A stretch of 57,817 bases of DNA from Acidimicrobiia bacterium (GCA_009843865.1 VYCQ01000038.1:1-57817); one strand, 5' to 3'. Shown: positions 9,056 to 18,895, numbered from the stretch's first letter. Notes: generated by a model from the letters alone, not told the origin. Program-made: numbers and translations.

Positions 9056-10978
9056 ATGAAGTTGTGGGTAGCTCTGCTACTAGCCGATTGCGTGTTTGTC
9101 GGCATCGGCCTGACCTACTTAACCGGCATCAAGTTTCGCGTAGAAGAACGCTTCGCATATGGAGCAGTGCTGGGCTTTGCAGCACTGACGTTGCTGGGGT
9201 ACACCAGCGCCTGGGCGGTGGGCAACCTTAATGGTCAGGTAATTTTAGGCGTTGCGGTCAGCGCAACAGCGCTGTCGATAGCGGGCTGGCGGGTTGGGGC
9301 AAGCCGTTTCATCGCAGAGTGCTGCGACTTCAGCCACCGGCTCAGACTACCTATTTCGCAGCCTGAAAACCCTGTCCCCTTGCTTGTGCTCACTACTCCG
9401 TCTTGGGCCATTGCTACATGGATATTGCACCGGGCCTATTTGCCTGACGGCACAGGCGGGGTACTAGCTGGCCACCTCTCGTCTTGGACCGACTGGCAAG
9501 TCCACCTCACCTACGCTTCTTCGTTTGCTCACGCTGAGAACTTTCCTCCCACCCTCCCCACTGCTATAGGCATAGAACGATTGCCATACCACTTTGGCAT
9601 TGACTTTTTTGCAGCCATGTTGGACCAAGCTGGCCTGAGCGCCTTTGGTGGCATAGAGGTGTCTTCTGGTTATCTGGCGTTTGCCTTTGTACCCGTGATG
9701 TATCTGGCAGGAACGCGGCTGTTTGATAGCCGCGCGGTAGGGGCGATGGGAGTGCTGGTGTTTGGGTTGCTAGGTGGACTGGGTTGGACAAACTTGTTTT
9801 CTGATATCGCAGATAGGGGCTGGAGTGTTATTTGGAATCTGCCCACGGATTACACCCGCCACCACACCGTTAACATTTTGCTGGAGAACGCGGTTACCGG
9901 AAACCTCTTCCCGCAACGTCCAACCTTGGCTGGCTTTTCCCTTCTGCTAATCGTGATCGTGCTTTTACATGAAGCTCATCTAAGCGGCTCACGTCATCTG
10001 TTTGCTATCGCTGGTTTCGTCGTGGGGCTGATGCCCGTTTTTCACGTTTACTCCTTCGGTGTGGCATTAGGATTAGGTCTCATCTGGGCATTGCTGGATA
10101 GACGCTGGCAGTGGCTCTTGTTTGGCTTGCCTGCCGTGGTCTTTTCATTACCTGCCGCATTGTGGATCAGGCCATTCAACACCGAGATCGTGTTTGAGCA
10201 ATGGGTAAACGGCCCATGGATGCAAGCCCCTACCTACTCGATGGATCAAGACACTCTGTTCAGCTTTTGGTGGCGCAACGCTGGGGTGTTCTTAGGCTTG
10301 ATGCTGGTGGCACAATTTTGGCGGGACACCCTGCCCCGCATCGTATTATGGGGCTCGGTGCCACTTTGGTTGTGGTTTGTGGTGCCCAACTTTGTGAGGG
10401 TGGCACCGTCGCATCCTTGGAACAACACCCACTGGTTCGTTCCTATGCTGCTATTGGGAGCGTTTTTGGTGGCCTCAGTGCTAGTACGGCTAGCAGCGGT
10501 TGGGTTGTGGGGCAAAGTGGGGTCGATAACACTGCTGCTGACGCTCACCTTGGCTGGCGCGTTGGACATCTACAAGGCAGTTGATCCAGAGGTGGATGTC
10601 TGGCCTCATCCCATTGCTTCAGCCGACGGCGTAGCTGCGGGGCTGTGGGCTCGCGACAACACTCCGGTTGACAGCGTTTTCTTGGTGGGCTTTGAGCACA
10701 CTCACCCCGTACCCGCCTTGAGCGGCCGGCAGATCGTTGTGGGCTTTGCTGGCTGGATAAACGACCTAGGCGTAATCGACTGGCATCAGCGTCAACAACA
10801 AGCCCTTATGATGCTAAGGGGATCGGCTGGCACCCCAAAACTGTTGGACGCTTTAGGGGTCAACTACGTGGTTGTAGGACCCATTGAGCAACGCGCTTTG
10901 GTTAATCGGCAGTATTGGGCTGAACGAGGAACCTTGGTGTTTAAACAGGGCGAATACTCTATTTACGAGGTGGCCTGA
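9056..10978 (+). CDS. Polytopic GT-C-like membrane protein
   Basis: A 640-residue protein with about a dozen hydrophobic segments and a soluble C-terminal domain (from about residue 520). The first large loop has acidic and aromatic residues (LSSWTDWQVHLTYASSF, then IERLPYHFGIDF) in the position where GT-C glycosyltransferases carry catalytic acids. I cannot name a family with certainty; it recalls the YYY/DUF2298-type membrane proteins seen next to Agl23-like proteins, but that is recollection. The stop overlaps the start of the next gene (TGATG), so the two are translationally coupled and probably act together in lipid-linked sugar transfer at the envelope. Confidence 0.6.
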   Translation: MKLWVALLLADCVFVGIGLTYLTGIKFRVEERFAYGAVLGFAALTLLGYTSAWAVGNLNGQVILGVAVSATALSIAGWRVGASRFIAECCDFSHRLRLPISQPENPVPLLVLTTPSWAIATWILHRAYLPDGTGGVLAGHLSSWTDWQVHLTYASSFAHAENFPPTLPTAIGIERLPYHFGIDFFAAMLDQAGLSAFGGIEVSSGYLAFAFVPVMYLAGTRLFDSRAVGAMGVLVFGLLGGLGWTNLFSDIADRGWSVIWNLPTDYTRHHTVNILLENAVTGNLFPQRPTLAGFSLLLIVIVLLHEAHLSGSRHLFAIAGFVVGLMPVFHVYSFGVALGLGLIWALLDRRWQWLLFGLPAVVFSLPAALWIRPFNTEIVFEQWVNGPWMQAPTYSMDQDTLFSFWWRNAGVFLGLMLVAQFWRDTLPRIVLWGSVPLWLWFVVPNFVRVAPSHPWNNTHWFVPMLLLGAFLVASVLVRLAAVGLWGKVGSITLLLTLTLAGALDIYKAVDPEVDVWPHPIASADGVAAGLWARDNTPVDSVFLVGFEHTHPVPALSGRQIVVGFAGWINDLGVIDWHQRQQQALMMLRGSAGTPKLLDALGVNYVVVGPIEQRALVNRQYWAERGTLVFKQGEYSIYEVA

Positions 10979-12930
10979 TGGTCCTGCAGCAAACGCTATC
11001 TGATATGAAGCGAGAGCGACAAGTACCGCTGGCTAGCTGGCACCCCGCAGAGTTCTGGCGATGCCGTCCCAACACGGCCCTGGCCATTGTCATAGGAGCC
11101 ATAGCCTTGACAGGCTTGGTTCTGCGACTACTAGAGTTGGCTGAGCGGCCCCTACATCACGATGAAAGCCTAGATGCCTGGTACTCCTGGCAGTTTCTAG
11201 AAGGCATCTATGAAGGCTACGACCCCGTCTATCACGGGCCTCTTCGCTTTTATTTAACCGCCGGGTTCTTCTGGCTATTTGGCGAGTCCCACACCACTGC
11301 TCGTTTGCTAGCGGTGCTTGCTGGCGTAGGTCTCATAATCCTGCCTTGGTTCCTACGACGATGGCTAGGTTCTGTGCCCACCGTTGTCGCATCAGCAGTT
11401 CTAGCAATCAGCCCAATCTCGTTATACATGAGCCGTTTGGGTCGAGAAGATGCGTTAATGGCCTTCATCACGTTGGCCTTAATGGTAGCTATTGCCCGCT
11501 TTGTAGAACAGCCTCATCCGCTGCTACTCGCCGTGATGGGGTTTTTATTGGCCGCAGGATTCGCGGTCAAAGAAACCATGTTCATCGTGTTGTTCATCTT
11601 TGGTGGTTTCTTTTTGGCCTTACTGGGCGAACAGGCTGCTCAAGCAAAACACCAAGGCCAACAATCTGATGCAAATAGCTTACATGTAGACAGCCGATTT
11701 GCGGGTTGGGCATGGATGCTGCCCGCTGGACTGCTACCCATGGGCATCGCCTTTGTTGTCAGTGGCTACTACAACATTGAAGTGTTCCTAACCCTGGGCA
11801 TATACGGGGTGCTCATGGTGGAAGCCATCTTGTTGTTAGCAAGCCCTCGCAGCATCTGGGATCTGCCGTTAATCAGATCAGCACGCCAGGCTGCTGGCTG
11901 GGCTTGGCTGGTAGGGGTCGTGGTGTTCTTGTTCTTCTTTGCGCTTTGGTTCACCGTGTTCTTTCAACATCCAGAGGGATTTTTGGACGGCTTTACCAAG
12001 GGCATCACCTATTGGCGTGGCGAACAAGCAACCAACAGGGGAGGCGAATCTTGGCACTACTACCTCTACACGGTGCCTCTGTACGAGTATCTACTGTGCA
12101 TTCTCGCAGCTATCGGTGTTTGGCGGGTGTTTCACAAACCCACCTTTTTGGGCAAGTTCATGGTTTGGACTACGGTAGCAAGCTGGTTTTCTTACTCTTG
12201 GGCCAGTGAACGGTTTCCCTGGTTGGCGCTTCATCTTGTGGTGCCGATGGCTTTTCTGGCTGGCTATGGCACCGAAGTGCTCTGGCAGACTGCTAGGAAG
12301 GTTTGGGGCAGCAATGCTTGGGGCACAAAGGCACAACGGCCGACATTGTGGGCATCCGTTCGTGTGCTACCTGGGGTTACCAGCGGCGTGGTCATGTTAG
12401 CGTTGCTGGCTTCCACAGTGTTTTTTTCTTGGAGGGTCAACTATCACAACCAACGTGACCCTCGTGAATTGCTTACCCAAGTACACACAACACACGAATA
12501 TCTAGACACAGTGCGACATATCGAAGCCCTTCAGCAGCACGCCTCTGCAACTAGCTCACAGCCGGTTACAGTAGCAATAGACACTGCACTATCTGTACCC
12601 AACCTTTGGTATTTTCGTAAGCATCCGACCCTTCAATGGGTTGATGCCAACTCTGTGGAGCCGCTCACCGCAGACTTTGTGTTGCACGCTCTTGAAAGCA
12701 ACTTATTAACTTCTGAAGCTGACTTGACAGCTTACGAAACAACTAGGTTGCCGCTACGAGACTGGTGGGCACCTCAGTTTGATTCCTACCATCAAGGCTG
12801 GTTCTCAGGCTGGGCTCGATGGCTACTAACCAGAGAAGTGTGGAACGAAGACACTCTGGGCAGCAGCGACTTTAACCTTTCATTAAGCCCTCGAGCGCTG
12901 CGACTAACCGCAGCGTTAGCAGCGGGCTAG
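10978..12930 (+). CDS. Agl23/TIGR03663-like GT-C membrane protein
   Basis: This 650-residue polytopic protein carries the N-terminal signature of the TIGR03663 'flippase activity-associated Agl23' family: RPLHHDESLDAWYSWQFL followed by YDPVYHGPLRFYLTAG. The HDES acidic residues in the first periplasmic loop are typical of GT-C enzymes such as Pmt/ArnT. LYMSRLGREDALMAF and the FAVKETMF helix follow. The family is best known from archaea and Chloroflexi and is linked to protein or lipid glycosylation. The C-terminal 120 residues look extracytoplasmic. It overlaps the upstream gene by one base and its 3' end overlaps the convergent mycoredoxin by 15 bp. Substrate unknown. Confidence 0.75.
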   Translation: MVLQQTLSDMKRERQVPLASWHPAEFWRCRPNTALAIVIGAIALTGLVLRLLELAERPLHHDESLDAWYSWQFLEGIYEGYDPVYHGPLRFYLTAGFFWLFGESHTTARLLAVLAGVGLIILPWFLRRWLGSVPTVVASAVLAISPISLYMSRLGREDALMAFITLALMVAIARFVEQPHPLLLAVMGFLLAAGFAVKETMFIVLFIFGGFFLALLGEQAAQAKHQGQQSDANSLHVDSRFAGWAWMLPAGLLPMGIAFVVSGYYNIEVFLTLGIYGVLMVEAILLLASPRSIWDLPLIRSARQAAGWAWLVGVVVFLFFFALWFTVFFQHPEGFLDGFTKGITYWRGEQATNRGGESWHYYLYTVPLYEYLLCILAAIGVWRVFHKPTFLGKFMVWTTVASWFSYSWASERFPWLALHLVVPMAFLAGYGTEVLWQTARKVWGSNAWGTKAQRPTLWASVRVLPGVTSGVVMLALLASTVFFSWRVNYHNQRDPRELLTQVHTTHEYLDTVRHIEALQQHASATSSQPVTVAIDTALSVPNLWYFRKHPTLQWVDANSVEPLTADFVLHALESNLLTSEADLTAYETTRLPLRDWWAPQFDSYHQGWFSGWARWLLTREVWNEDTLGSSDFNLSLSPRALRLTAALAAG

Positions 12931-13158
12931 CGCCTCAATCACCTCATCTGGCGTAGGGTTCACCAGAGAAATATCCCCTACCACCACAGTAGGCACAGTT
13001 TCGTTGCCGTTAGCCAAAGAACGAACCACAGCGGCTGCGTCAGGATCTTCCCAAATGTTATGCATCTTCAGAGGTATATCAAGCTTGTCCAAAGCTAAGC
13101 GCAGGCTGGCACAAAACTCACAGCCTGGTCGCCAATAGAAGATAACAGCGTCAATCAT
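12916..13158 (-). CDS. Mycoredoxin-like glutaredoxin
   Basis: An 80-residue thioredoxin-fold protein with the dithiol active site C13-E-F-C16 (WRPGCEFC) and the cis-Pro segment ETVPTVVVGD. This matches the actinobacterial mycoredoxin/NrdH-like glutaredoxins, which reduce mycothiol-mixed disulfides. The ATG at 13158 is preferred because the fold begins right there (MIDAVIFYW); a longer reading from 13194 would add an unlikely 12-residue tail. It stands alone, convergent with the Agl23-like gene and divergent from the ABC exporter. Confidence 0.82.
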   Translation of the reverse strand: MIDAVIFYWRPGCEFCASLRLALDKLDIPLKMHNIWEDPDAAAVVRSLANGNETVPTVVVGDISLVNPTPDEVIEALARC

Positions 13159-13295
13159 GATGAGGGCAAAATAATAAGTGCAAACGCATAGCAAATACTA
13201 AACATAAACCTCCAATATGAAACACCCTAGCGTCAAATCTGAGCCCGAAACATGGGCCCCAAGCGTTACGAATCAATTCTGTGTTAGGCGATCAA

Positions 13296-13301
13296 TACAG
13301 T
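13296..13301 (+). promoter_or_regulatory. Putative -10 box of leaderless ABC exporter operon
   Basis: TACAGT, 7 nt before the GTG at 13309, with no ribosome-binding site in between; it fits TANNNT and a leaderless transcript. Confidence 0.4.
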
Positions 13302-13308
13302 AAGCAAG

Positions 13309-14268
13309 GTGGTAGAGTCAACGCCGGTGGTCGCCGCTATTTCTGCTTGTAAGTTGCGCCGCACATACGGCGATATTGTGGCGGTAGATTCTGTTGACCT
13401 TGAGGTTGAAGCTGGCGAGGTGTACGGGTTTTTAGGGCCCAACGGAGCTGGAAAATCTACCGTGGTACGGATGCTGTGTACGTTGGCCTCGATGACCGCA
13501 GGGTCGGCTTCGGTAGCTGGCTACGACGTAGACAGCGAGGGCGACCAAGTGCGCCTCAACATAGGTGTGGCCTTGCAAGATGCTGCACTAGACGGCAAAC
13601 TAACGGGGCGCGAAACGCTTACCCTGCAAGGTCGGTACTACGGCTTGAGCAGGGGGTCGATCTCTACCCGAATCCAACAAGTTGCCCCTCTATTAGATAT
13701 GAGCGCCATCGACCGGCGGGTATCCACATATTCGGGAGGCATGAAGCGGCGTTTAGATTTAGCTGCTGCGCTAATGCATAACCCTGAGGTGTTGTTTCTA
13801 GATGAGCCCACCACCGGTTTAGATCCCATCAGCCGTTCGATGGTGTGGGAGCAACTCAAGAGCCTCAACAAAGATTTGGGAATGACCATCTTTCTCACCA
13901 CTCAGTACCTAGAAGAAGCGGATGCGCTTACCGACAGGGTGGGCATTTTAAATGAAGGTCGGCTCGCCGCTGAGGGGGCTCCCGAGGACCTCAAACGAAA
14001 TGTAGGCGCTGATGTGGTTGTAGCTCGGGTGGTTAATGATCCTGCTCGGGCGGCCGACGCAGTGTCTCAACTAGCAGGCGTGAGCAATGTAGAGGTTTAC
14101 GGCAACGAGATAAGCGCCGCCACAACCGATGGTGCCTTAATTATTAGCCCCGTCGCAGTGGCATTAGCCAACGCAGAAATAGAGGTAATCGAACTGTCGA
14201 TCCGCCCCACCACGCTGGACGATGTTTTTTTGGAACTAACCGGTGCTCGCATTGAGGTAGAAAAATGA
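13309..14268 (+). CDS. ABC-2 exporter ATP-binding protein (DrrA-like)
   Basis: This 319-residue nucleotide-binding protein drives export through the permease encoded next. Walker A is GPNGAGKST, the signature is YSGGMKRRLDLA, Walker B is VLFLDEPTTGLDP, and the C-terminal 90 residues form the extension typical of DrrA/ABCA-type ATPases (ending RPTTLDDVFLELTG). The start is GTG at 13309. The stop overlaps the permease start by 4 nt (ATGA). The substrate could be a drug, lipid or polyketide; nothing here decides it. Confidence 0.88.
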   Translation: MVESTPVVAAISACKLRRTYGDIVAVDSVDLEVEAGEVYGFLGPNGAGKSTVVRMLCTLASMTAGSASVAGYDVDSEGDQVRLNIGVALQDAALDGKLTGRETLTLQGRYYGLSRGSISTRIQQVAPLLDMSAIDRRVSTYSGGMKRRLDLAAALMHNPEVLFLDEPTTGLDPISRSMVWEQLKSLNKDLGMTIFLTTQYLEEADALTDRVGILNEGRLAAEGAPEDLKRNVGADVVVARVVNDPARAADAVSQLAGVSNVEVYGNEISAATTDGALIISPVAVALANAEIEVIELSIRPTTLDDVFLELTGARIEVEK

Positions 14269-15095
14269 GCGCAGCTGCCATTACGGAGGTTGGCGAACCA
14301 ACCTCGCCCCACATTGTCATCCGAGCTCGCCCCTCAGGGTTCTTTGGCGACATGGCCTCGGTATCTAACAGAGCTTTGCGCCTACTGCCTCGAGATCTGG
14401 AAACGATCCTGCCAGCGTTGCTCATTCCGTTGTTTTTCTTAGTAGTCACCATTGGGGCCATTCAAAATCTAGCGAGCGATGCAGTGCCTGGTTTTGACTA
14501 CAAGGCTTTTCAACTTCCGGTAGCCCTTATGACCGCAGTTACCGGCATGTCAAGGGCCAATTCTTTAGCGTTGGATATTGCCAACGGCTACTTCGACCGA
14601 TTGTTAATGACACCGATCAATCGTTACGCCCTGTTGCTAGGTCTGATGGTAGCCGACTTTGTGCTGTTCCTTGTGCTCGCCACACCAGTAATTATTTTGG
14701 GCTTTGCTATTGGCGTGAGTTTTGGTGCAACTGGCGTGCTGGGATTGTTGGTTTTTGTGTTGTTCGGGGCCTTCTGGGGGTTAGCTTACACCGGTTTTCC
14801 TTACGCTATTGCGCTTCGCACCGGCAATCCTGGCGCGGTCAACTCCAGCATACTGCTGTTCTTCCCATTCATGTTTCTAACCACTGCATGGGTAAGCCGT
14901 GAGGTGATGACCGACTGGCTTGCTGTCATAACCTGGTTTAATCCCATGACATACGCTCTAGAGGCAATGCGCTCTTTGTTCTTAAATTGGGATGGCTGGG
15001 CCTTGAGCAGGGGAATACTTGCAGTGAGCATCGTAGGTCTATTGGCCCAAACCTTGGCCTTGAGGTCGCTGAACGGCCGTGTCCGCCGCGGCTAA
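14265..15095 (+). CDS. ABC-2 type permease (DrrB-like)
   Basis: A 276-residue ABC-2 permease with six hydrophobic segments. The NGYFDRLLMTPINRYALLLG stretch is the conserved loop of DrrB/NodJ-type permeases. It is coupled to the ATPase gene by an ATGA overlap, so the two genes are one exporter. The N-terminal ~40 residues are soluble and cytoplasmic. The substrate is not identifiable. Confidence 0.85.
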   Translation: MSAAAITEVGEPTSPHIVIRARPSGFFGDMASVSNRALRLLPRDLETILPALLIPLFFLVVTIGAIQNLASDAVPGFDYKAFQLPVALMTAVTGMSRANSLALDIANGYFDRLLMTPINRYALLLGLMVADFVLFLVLATPVIILGFAIGVSFGATGVLGLLVFVLFGAFWGLAYTGFPYAIALRTGNPGAVNSSILLFFPFMFLTTAWVSREVMTDWLAVITWFNPMTYALEAMRSLFLNWDGWALSRGILAVSIVGLLAQTLALRSLNGRVRRG

Positions 15096-15176
15096 GATAT
15101 CCTCACCCTATAACTCGACAACTACGGTTCTGCGAAACTGTAGCAACAAACCGTAGTGTCAGACCATAACCTCCGA

Positions 15177-15182
15177 TAACCT
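15177..15182 (+). promoter_or_regulatory. Putative -10 box of leaderless nfuA
   Basis: TAACCT ends 6 nt before the GTG at 15189 with no Shine-Dalgarno; the same geometry is seen before tatA and the MFS gene. Confidence 0.4.
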
Positions 15183-15188
15183 AGAAGA

Positions 15189-15803
15189 GTGAGCGAAACT
15201 ATAGAAGCCCAACTGTTTGAGGTCACCGAAACTGCCATAGCCAAGGTGCTGGAAATCCGATCCAACGAGGAAAACCCGGAAGCGTTGGGCTTGCGCATTG
15301 AAATCACCGGCGTAAGCGGTGCCGATTACACCTACGACCTAGCGTTCGAAGAGGTGGCTGATCGTACCGAAGGGCATCGTCACATCGTCACTAAGGGGCT
15401 TGTGATCATGATCCCAGATGAGTCGGTGGCAAACTTGAGTGGGGCTACATTGGACTTGCCCAACAACCCCATGCAAGGTGGCCTAGTAATCCGCAACCCC
15501 AACAAACCTGATCTGTTAGCTGATGCCAACTTAGAACTTGCTGGCACTCTTCCAGAGCAACTGCAACAACTGCTAGATCAACACATCAACCCATCTTTAG
15601 CATCTCATGGGGGTTTTGCAGCGCTTAAGGGAGTAGACGGCGCTACTGCCTATATCACGATGGGAGGTGGCTGTCAGGGTTGCGCCATGAGTGCTGCCAC
15701 CTTAAGAGAGGGCATCACGGTGATGATCACAGAGGCCATCCCCGAAATCACCCAAGTGGTTGATGTGACCGACCACACCGCAGGAGACAATCCTTACTTT
15801 TAA
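15189..15803 (+). CDS. nfuA: NfuA-type Fe-S cluster carrier
   Basis: A 204-residue two-domain protein. The N-terminal half is an A-type (IscA/HesB) fold without its cysteines, as is normal for NfuA. The C-terminal half is a NifU-like domain with the cluster-binding C162-Q-G-C165 (GGGCQGCAMSAATLREG). Such proteins carry [4Fe-4S] clusters to client enzymes; DXS-pathway and other Fe-S proteins nearby could be clients, but that is only context. The start is GTG. It is convergent with dxs, 24 bp away. Confidence 0.88.
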   Translation: MSETIEAQLFEVTETAIAKVLEIRSNEENPEALGLRIEITGVSGADYTYDLAFEEVADRTEGHRHIVTKGLVIMIPDESVANLSGATLDLPNNPMQGGLVIRNPNKPDLLADANLELAGTLPEQLQQLLDQHINPSLASHGGFAALKGVDGATAYITMGGGCQGCAMSAATLREGITVMITEAIPEITQVVDVTDHTAGDNPYF

Positions 15804-15827
15804 TCGCTTCTTGACAGTGCGCAGGAA

Positions 15828-17681
15828 TTACGCGCTAAGAGCTTGACGGACAGCGGAGGCGATACCAGCAGCATCAAGGCCACAATCGGCGAGGATTTGA
15901 TCGGGTTTGCCGTGAGGAATGTATTGATTGGGTATCCCTAGCACCCTTATTACAGGCATCGGCTCGGCACCGTTTGACAGCGCTAACCGATCGGCAACCC
16001 CGCTGCCAGCACCACCTTCACGCCAACCGTCTTCTACCGTCACCACCACCTTGTGAGCTGCGGCATTAGCTAACATCTCGGCATCTAAGGGTTTTACACA
16101 ACGCACATCCCAGACCGTGCTAGATACCCCTTCAGCTTCCAACTGATCAGCAGCTTGTTGAGTGGACTCCAGCATCTTGCCCACTGACAGCAGACAGACA
16201 TCGCTGCCTTGTCGCACCTTGCGACCTGCAAGGCCACAACCCACCTGTTCTATAGACACTGTTGCAGCAGCGGTCTTGGCCCAGCGCAATGCCACAGGGC
16301 CGGTGGTTATCTCTAACGCATCATGCAGCATCTGCTGAAGTTCTTGATAAGAAGATGGTGCTAGCACCGTCATGTTGGGAACCTTGGTGAGCAGCACCAT
16401 GTCGAGCACCCCATGATGTGAAGCTCCGTCATCTCCTGTTATACCTGCACGATCCAAACAAAACACCACCGGCTGGCTATGCATCCCCACATCTAGGTTC
16501 ACTTGGTCAATGGCCCGAGTTAAGAACGTAGAGTAGATCGCAACCACGGGCCGCAGCCCACCCATAGCCATGCCCGCAGCAGCGGCTACAGCGTGCTGCT
16601 CAGCAATGCCCACGTCAAAGCAGCGCTCGGGAAACCGTTCGGCAAACGGCAACAACCCGGTGGAGTCGGGCATGGCGGCAGTTATGGCCACCAGCTCAGG
16701 TCGTGACTCGGCCTCCTTGATAAGCGCATTAGTAAAGGCCTCGGTGTAGCTTCCTGGTTTAGCGTATGAGGTGTCGTGCATGTTCTTGATGGAGTCGTTT
16801 TCGGCAGGTGCGTAGCCCCTACCCTTTTGGGTAAGCACATGCACCAAACACGGCCCGGAAAGGTTGGCTACCCGTCGCAGCACCTTTTCCAGTTTGGATA
16901 GGTCGTGACCATCAAAGGGCCCGAAATAGCTAATGCCCAGCTCGTCAAACAACGTACGAGATTCCACCATCTCCCTCACAGCAGCCTTAGTAGCTCCCAG
17001 GGTACGTCCTGCCAGATCGCCCACCCAAGGAATATTGTGCAATGCCTTGCGCAGCTGATTATCGGATCGCACATAACGAGGATCCATGCGTACTCGCAGC
17101 AAACTTTCGCTCAACCGAGAGACGGTTGGGGCATAAGAACGCCCGTTGTCGTTGAGCACTATCGTCACATCGCAACCGGAATGTCCAATGTTGTTCAACC
17201 CCTCAAAAGCCATGCCGCCGGTGAGCGATCCATCACCCACCACAGCAATAACCCGCCGTCGCTCCCCCCCCGCTGCTTGTTGTGCGGTTGCTAAGCCGTG
17301 GGCATAACTGAGCGCGGTAGATGCATGGCTGTTTTCAATCCAGTCGTGGGCTGATTCTTGCTGGCTGGGATAACCAGATAATCCCCCAGGTTGACGCAAC
17401 GTAGCAAAATGTTCGGTACGTCCGGTAAGCATCTTATGGACGTAGGTCTGATGTCCTGTGTCCCACAAAATAATGTCACGAGGCGAATCGAACACCAGAT
17501 GTAGCGCCATCGTAAGCTCTACCACGCCCAAGTTAGAGCCCAAGTGTCCACCGGTTTGATGTACGGTATTCACGATAAACTCACGGATTGCTTCAGCGAG
17601 TTCTTCTAGCTCTGCGGCATTACATCGTCGCAGATCGGCCGGGCAGGTGATTTGATGCAAGTACTTGGTGTTCATTTCCAC
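15828..17681 (-). CDS. dxs: 1-deoxy-D-xylulose-5-phosphate synthase
   Basis: This 617-residue enzyme is the first of the MEP isoprenoid pathway (pyruvate + glyceraldehyde 3-phosphate to DXP, TPP-dependent). The TPP/Mg site is VVGDGSLTGGMAFEGLN, GHQTYVHKMLTGR lies in the N-terminal domain, the catalytic Glu is in DVGIAEQHAV, and the transketolase C-terminal domain follows. Its length is normal. It follows the flippase-like gene by 30 nt on the same strand, which suggests an operon. An alternative ATG two codons in is possible. Isoprenoid supply links it functionally to UppP at 21.7 kb. Confidence 0.95.
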   Translation of the reverse strand: MEMNTKYLHQITCPADLRRCNAAELEELAEAIREFIVNTVHQTGGHLGSNLGVVELTMALHLVFDSPRDIILWDTGHQTYVHKMLTGRTEHFATLRQPGGLSGYPSQQESAHDWIENSHASTALSYAHGLATAQQAAGGERRRVIAVVGDGSLTGGMAFEGLNNIGHSGCDVTIVLNDNGRSYAPTVSRLSESLLRVRMDPRYVRSDNQLRKALHNIPWVGDLAGRTLGATKAAVREMVESRTLFDELGISYFGPFDGHDLSKLEKVLRRVANLSGPCLVHVLTQKGRGYAPAENDSIKNMHDTSYAKPGSYTEAFTNALIKEAESRPELVAITAAMPDSTGLLPFAERFPERCFDVGIAEQHAVAAAAGMAMGGLRPVVAIYSTFLTRAIDQVNLDVGMHSQPVVFCLDRAGITGDDGASHHGVLDMVLLTKVPNMTVLAPSSYQELQQMLHDALEITTGPVALRWAKTAAATVSIEQVGCGLAGRKVRQGSDVCLLSVGKMLESTQQAADQLEAEGVSSTVWDVRCVKPLDAEMLANAAAHKVVVTVEDGWREGGAGSGVADRLALSNGAEPMPVIRVLGIPNQYIPHGKPDQILADCGLDAAGIASAVRQALSA

Positions 17682-17711
17682 AACAAAGCTAAGCGATATG
17701 GACGCTACTTG

Positions 17712-18743
17712 CTATCTCGCCACTTGTGATAAGCCCATGCCGGATCGGCGCTGGACTCGTTGGTACCGGGTACCGCCGAACACCAATGCTGGCAAGCCAA
17801 CCAAGCTGGCAGCCAGGGTCAAAAAGTAGATCAGCAACCCCATAGCGATTGCTCGCTCGTCGATCACCCCTAAATCGTGTAAAAACAACACCAGCGCTCC
17901 TTCTCGCAGCCCTAGGCCGCCCAGCGCTATCGGCAGCACCTGGATCATGAGCATCGCGGGAATGAAGGCAACCAACACAGTGATACTCAGCCCATCTATC
18001 CCTACCACCTTGGCTGCACATCCCGCGGCCGCAATCAACACTGACTGATAGGCAAAAGCTGTTGCTAGCACCCGGGCGGTATCACGGGGCTTGCTCCTCA
18101 ATTCGTTAATGCCAGTGTGTAGTCCGTTAACGAAGCGCACCCAGCCTTGGCGTTTGCTGACAAGCCGACCAAAACGCTGATTGCTGACCAACATCACCAT
18201 CAACCCAAGAGCCAGCAGCGTCATGCCAGCAGTTATGGCAGCTACTCGTGATGGTACACCTAAGCTGCGCAGTTCGTGGTCAGCCAACAGGCCCACCAAA
18301 GTAAACACCGGTAGAACGATCCAGCCGGTCATCCGCTCTAACATCACCGATGCAAAACTGCCTGGACCGTCGTTATTGTCTACGGTTAAGCGCGACACCC
18401 GCAACACATCACCTCCCACCGTGGTAGGCACGAAGTTGGAGATGAATAATCCAGCCATGTAATGCGAGAACATCTTGCGCCTCTGTGTTTGCACATTCAA
18501 GGTTCGGGCCACCTCATACCAGCGAGCAGTAGCTAACACATTGGCACTCACGGTGAGGGCTAAAGCGCTCAGAAGCCACCAAGGAGTGGCCGAGTTCACC
18601 TCGGGCCAGAGTTCTTCGGCATCAAAAGATGGTGCTCGCCAAATCAATACCCAAAGCAAGGCAACGCTCATGGCCACCCGCAACAAAAAGCTGAGAGCCC
18701 GGCGCAAAGGACGATGTTCAGCCAAAGTGAGGTCCGTCGTCAA
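17712..18743 (-). CDS. Flippase-like membrane protein (LPG synthase TM / UPF0104)
   Basis: A 343-residue integral membrane protein with about eight hydrophobic segments of the TIGR00374/UPF0104 family (the membrane half of lysyl-phosphatidylglycerol synthase). Diagnostic pieces are HYMAGLFISNFVPTTVGGDVLR in the first third and GLGLREGALVLFLHDLG near the C-terminus. The family moves lipids or lipid-linked sugars across the membrane. No aminoacyl-transferase domain is attached. It probably heads an operon with dxs. Substrate unknown. Confidence 0.8.
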   Translation of the reverse strand: MTTDLTLAEHRPLRRALSFLLRVAMSVALLWVLIWRAPSFDAEELWPEVNSATPWWLLSALALTVSANVLATARWYEVARTLNVQTQRRKMFSHYMAGLFISNFVPTTVGGDVLRVSRLTVDNNDGPGSFASVMLERMTGWIVLPVFTLVGLLADHELRSLGVPSRVAAITAGMTLLALGLMVMLVSNQRFGRLVSKRQGWVRFVNGLHTGINELRSKPRDTARVLATAFAYQSVLIAAAGCAAKVVGIDGLSITVLVAFIPAMLMIQVLPIALGGLGLREGALVLFLHDLGVIDERAIAMGLLIYFLTLAASLVGLPALVFGGTRYQRVQRRSGMGLSQVAR

Positions 18744-18895
18744 CCAACCGCACCGAGATCAACCACGCGCCGGTATCGTGTATTGCTCTGAGGATCATTC
18801 TTCTAAGGCTATTACCCTAGCCAAGTACAATTGATATTGCGCATTCACTAATCACGAGGTATCGCAAGATGGACATTCCAAGGAGTGAAGCATTA

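Noticed and set aside
17689-18021. 110-codon minus-strand frame overlapping the flippase-like gene
   Set aside because: It lies out of frame inside a clear membrane-protein gene and has no family features.
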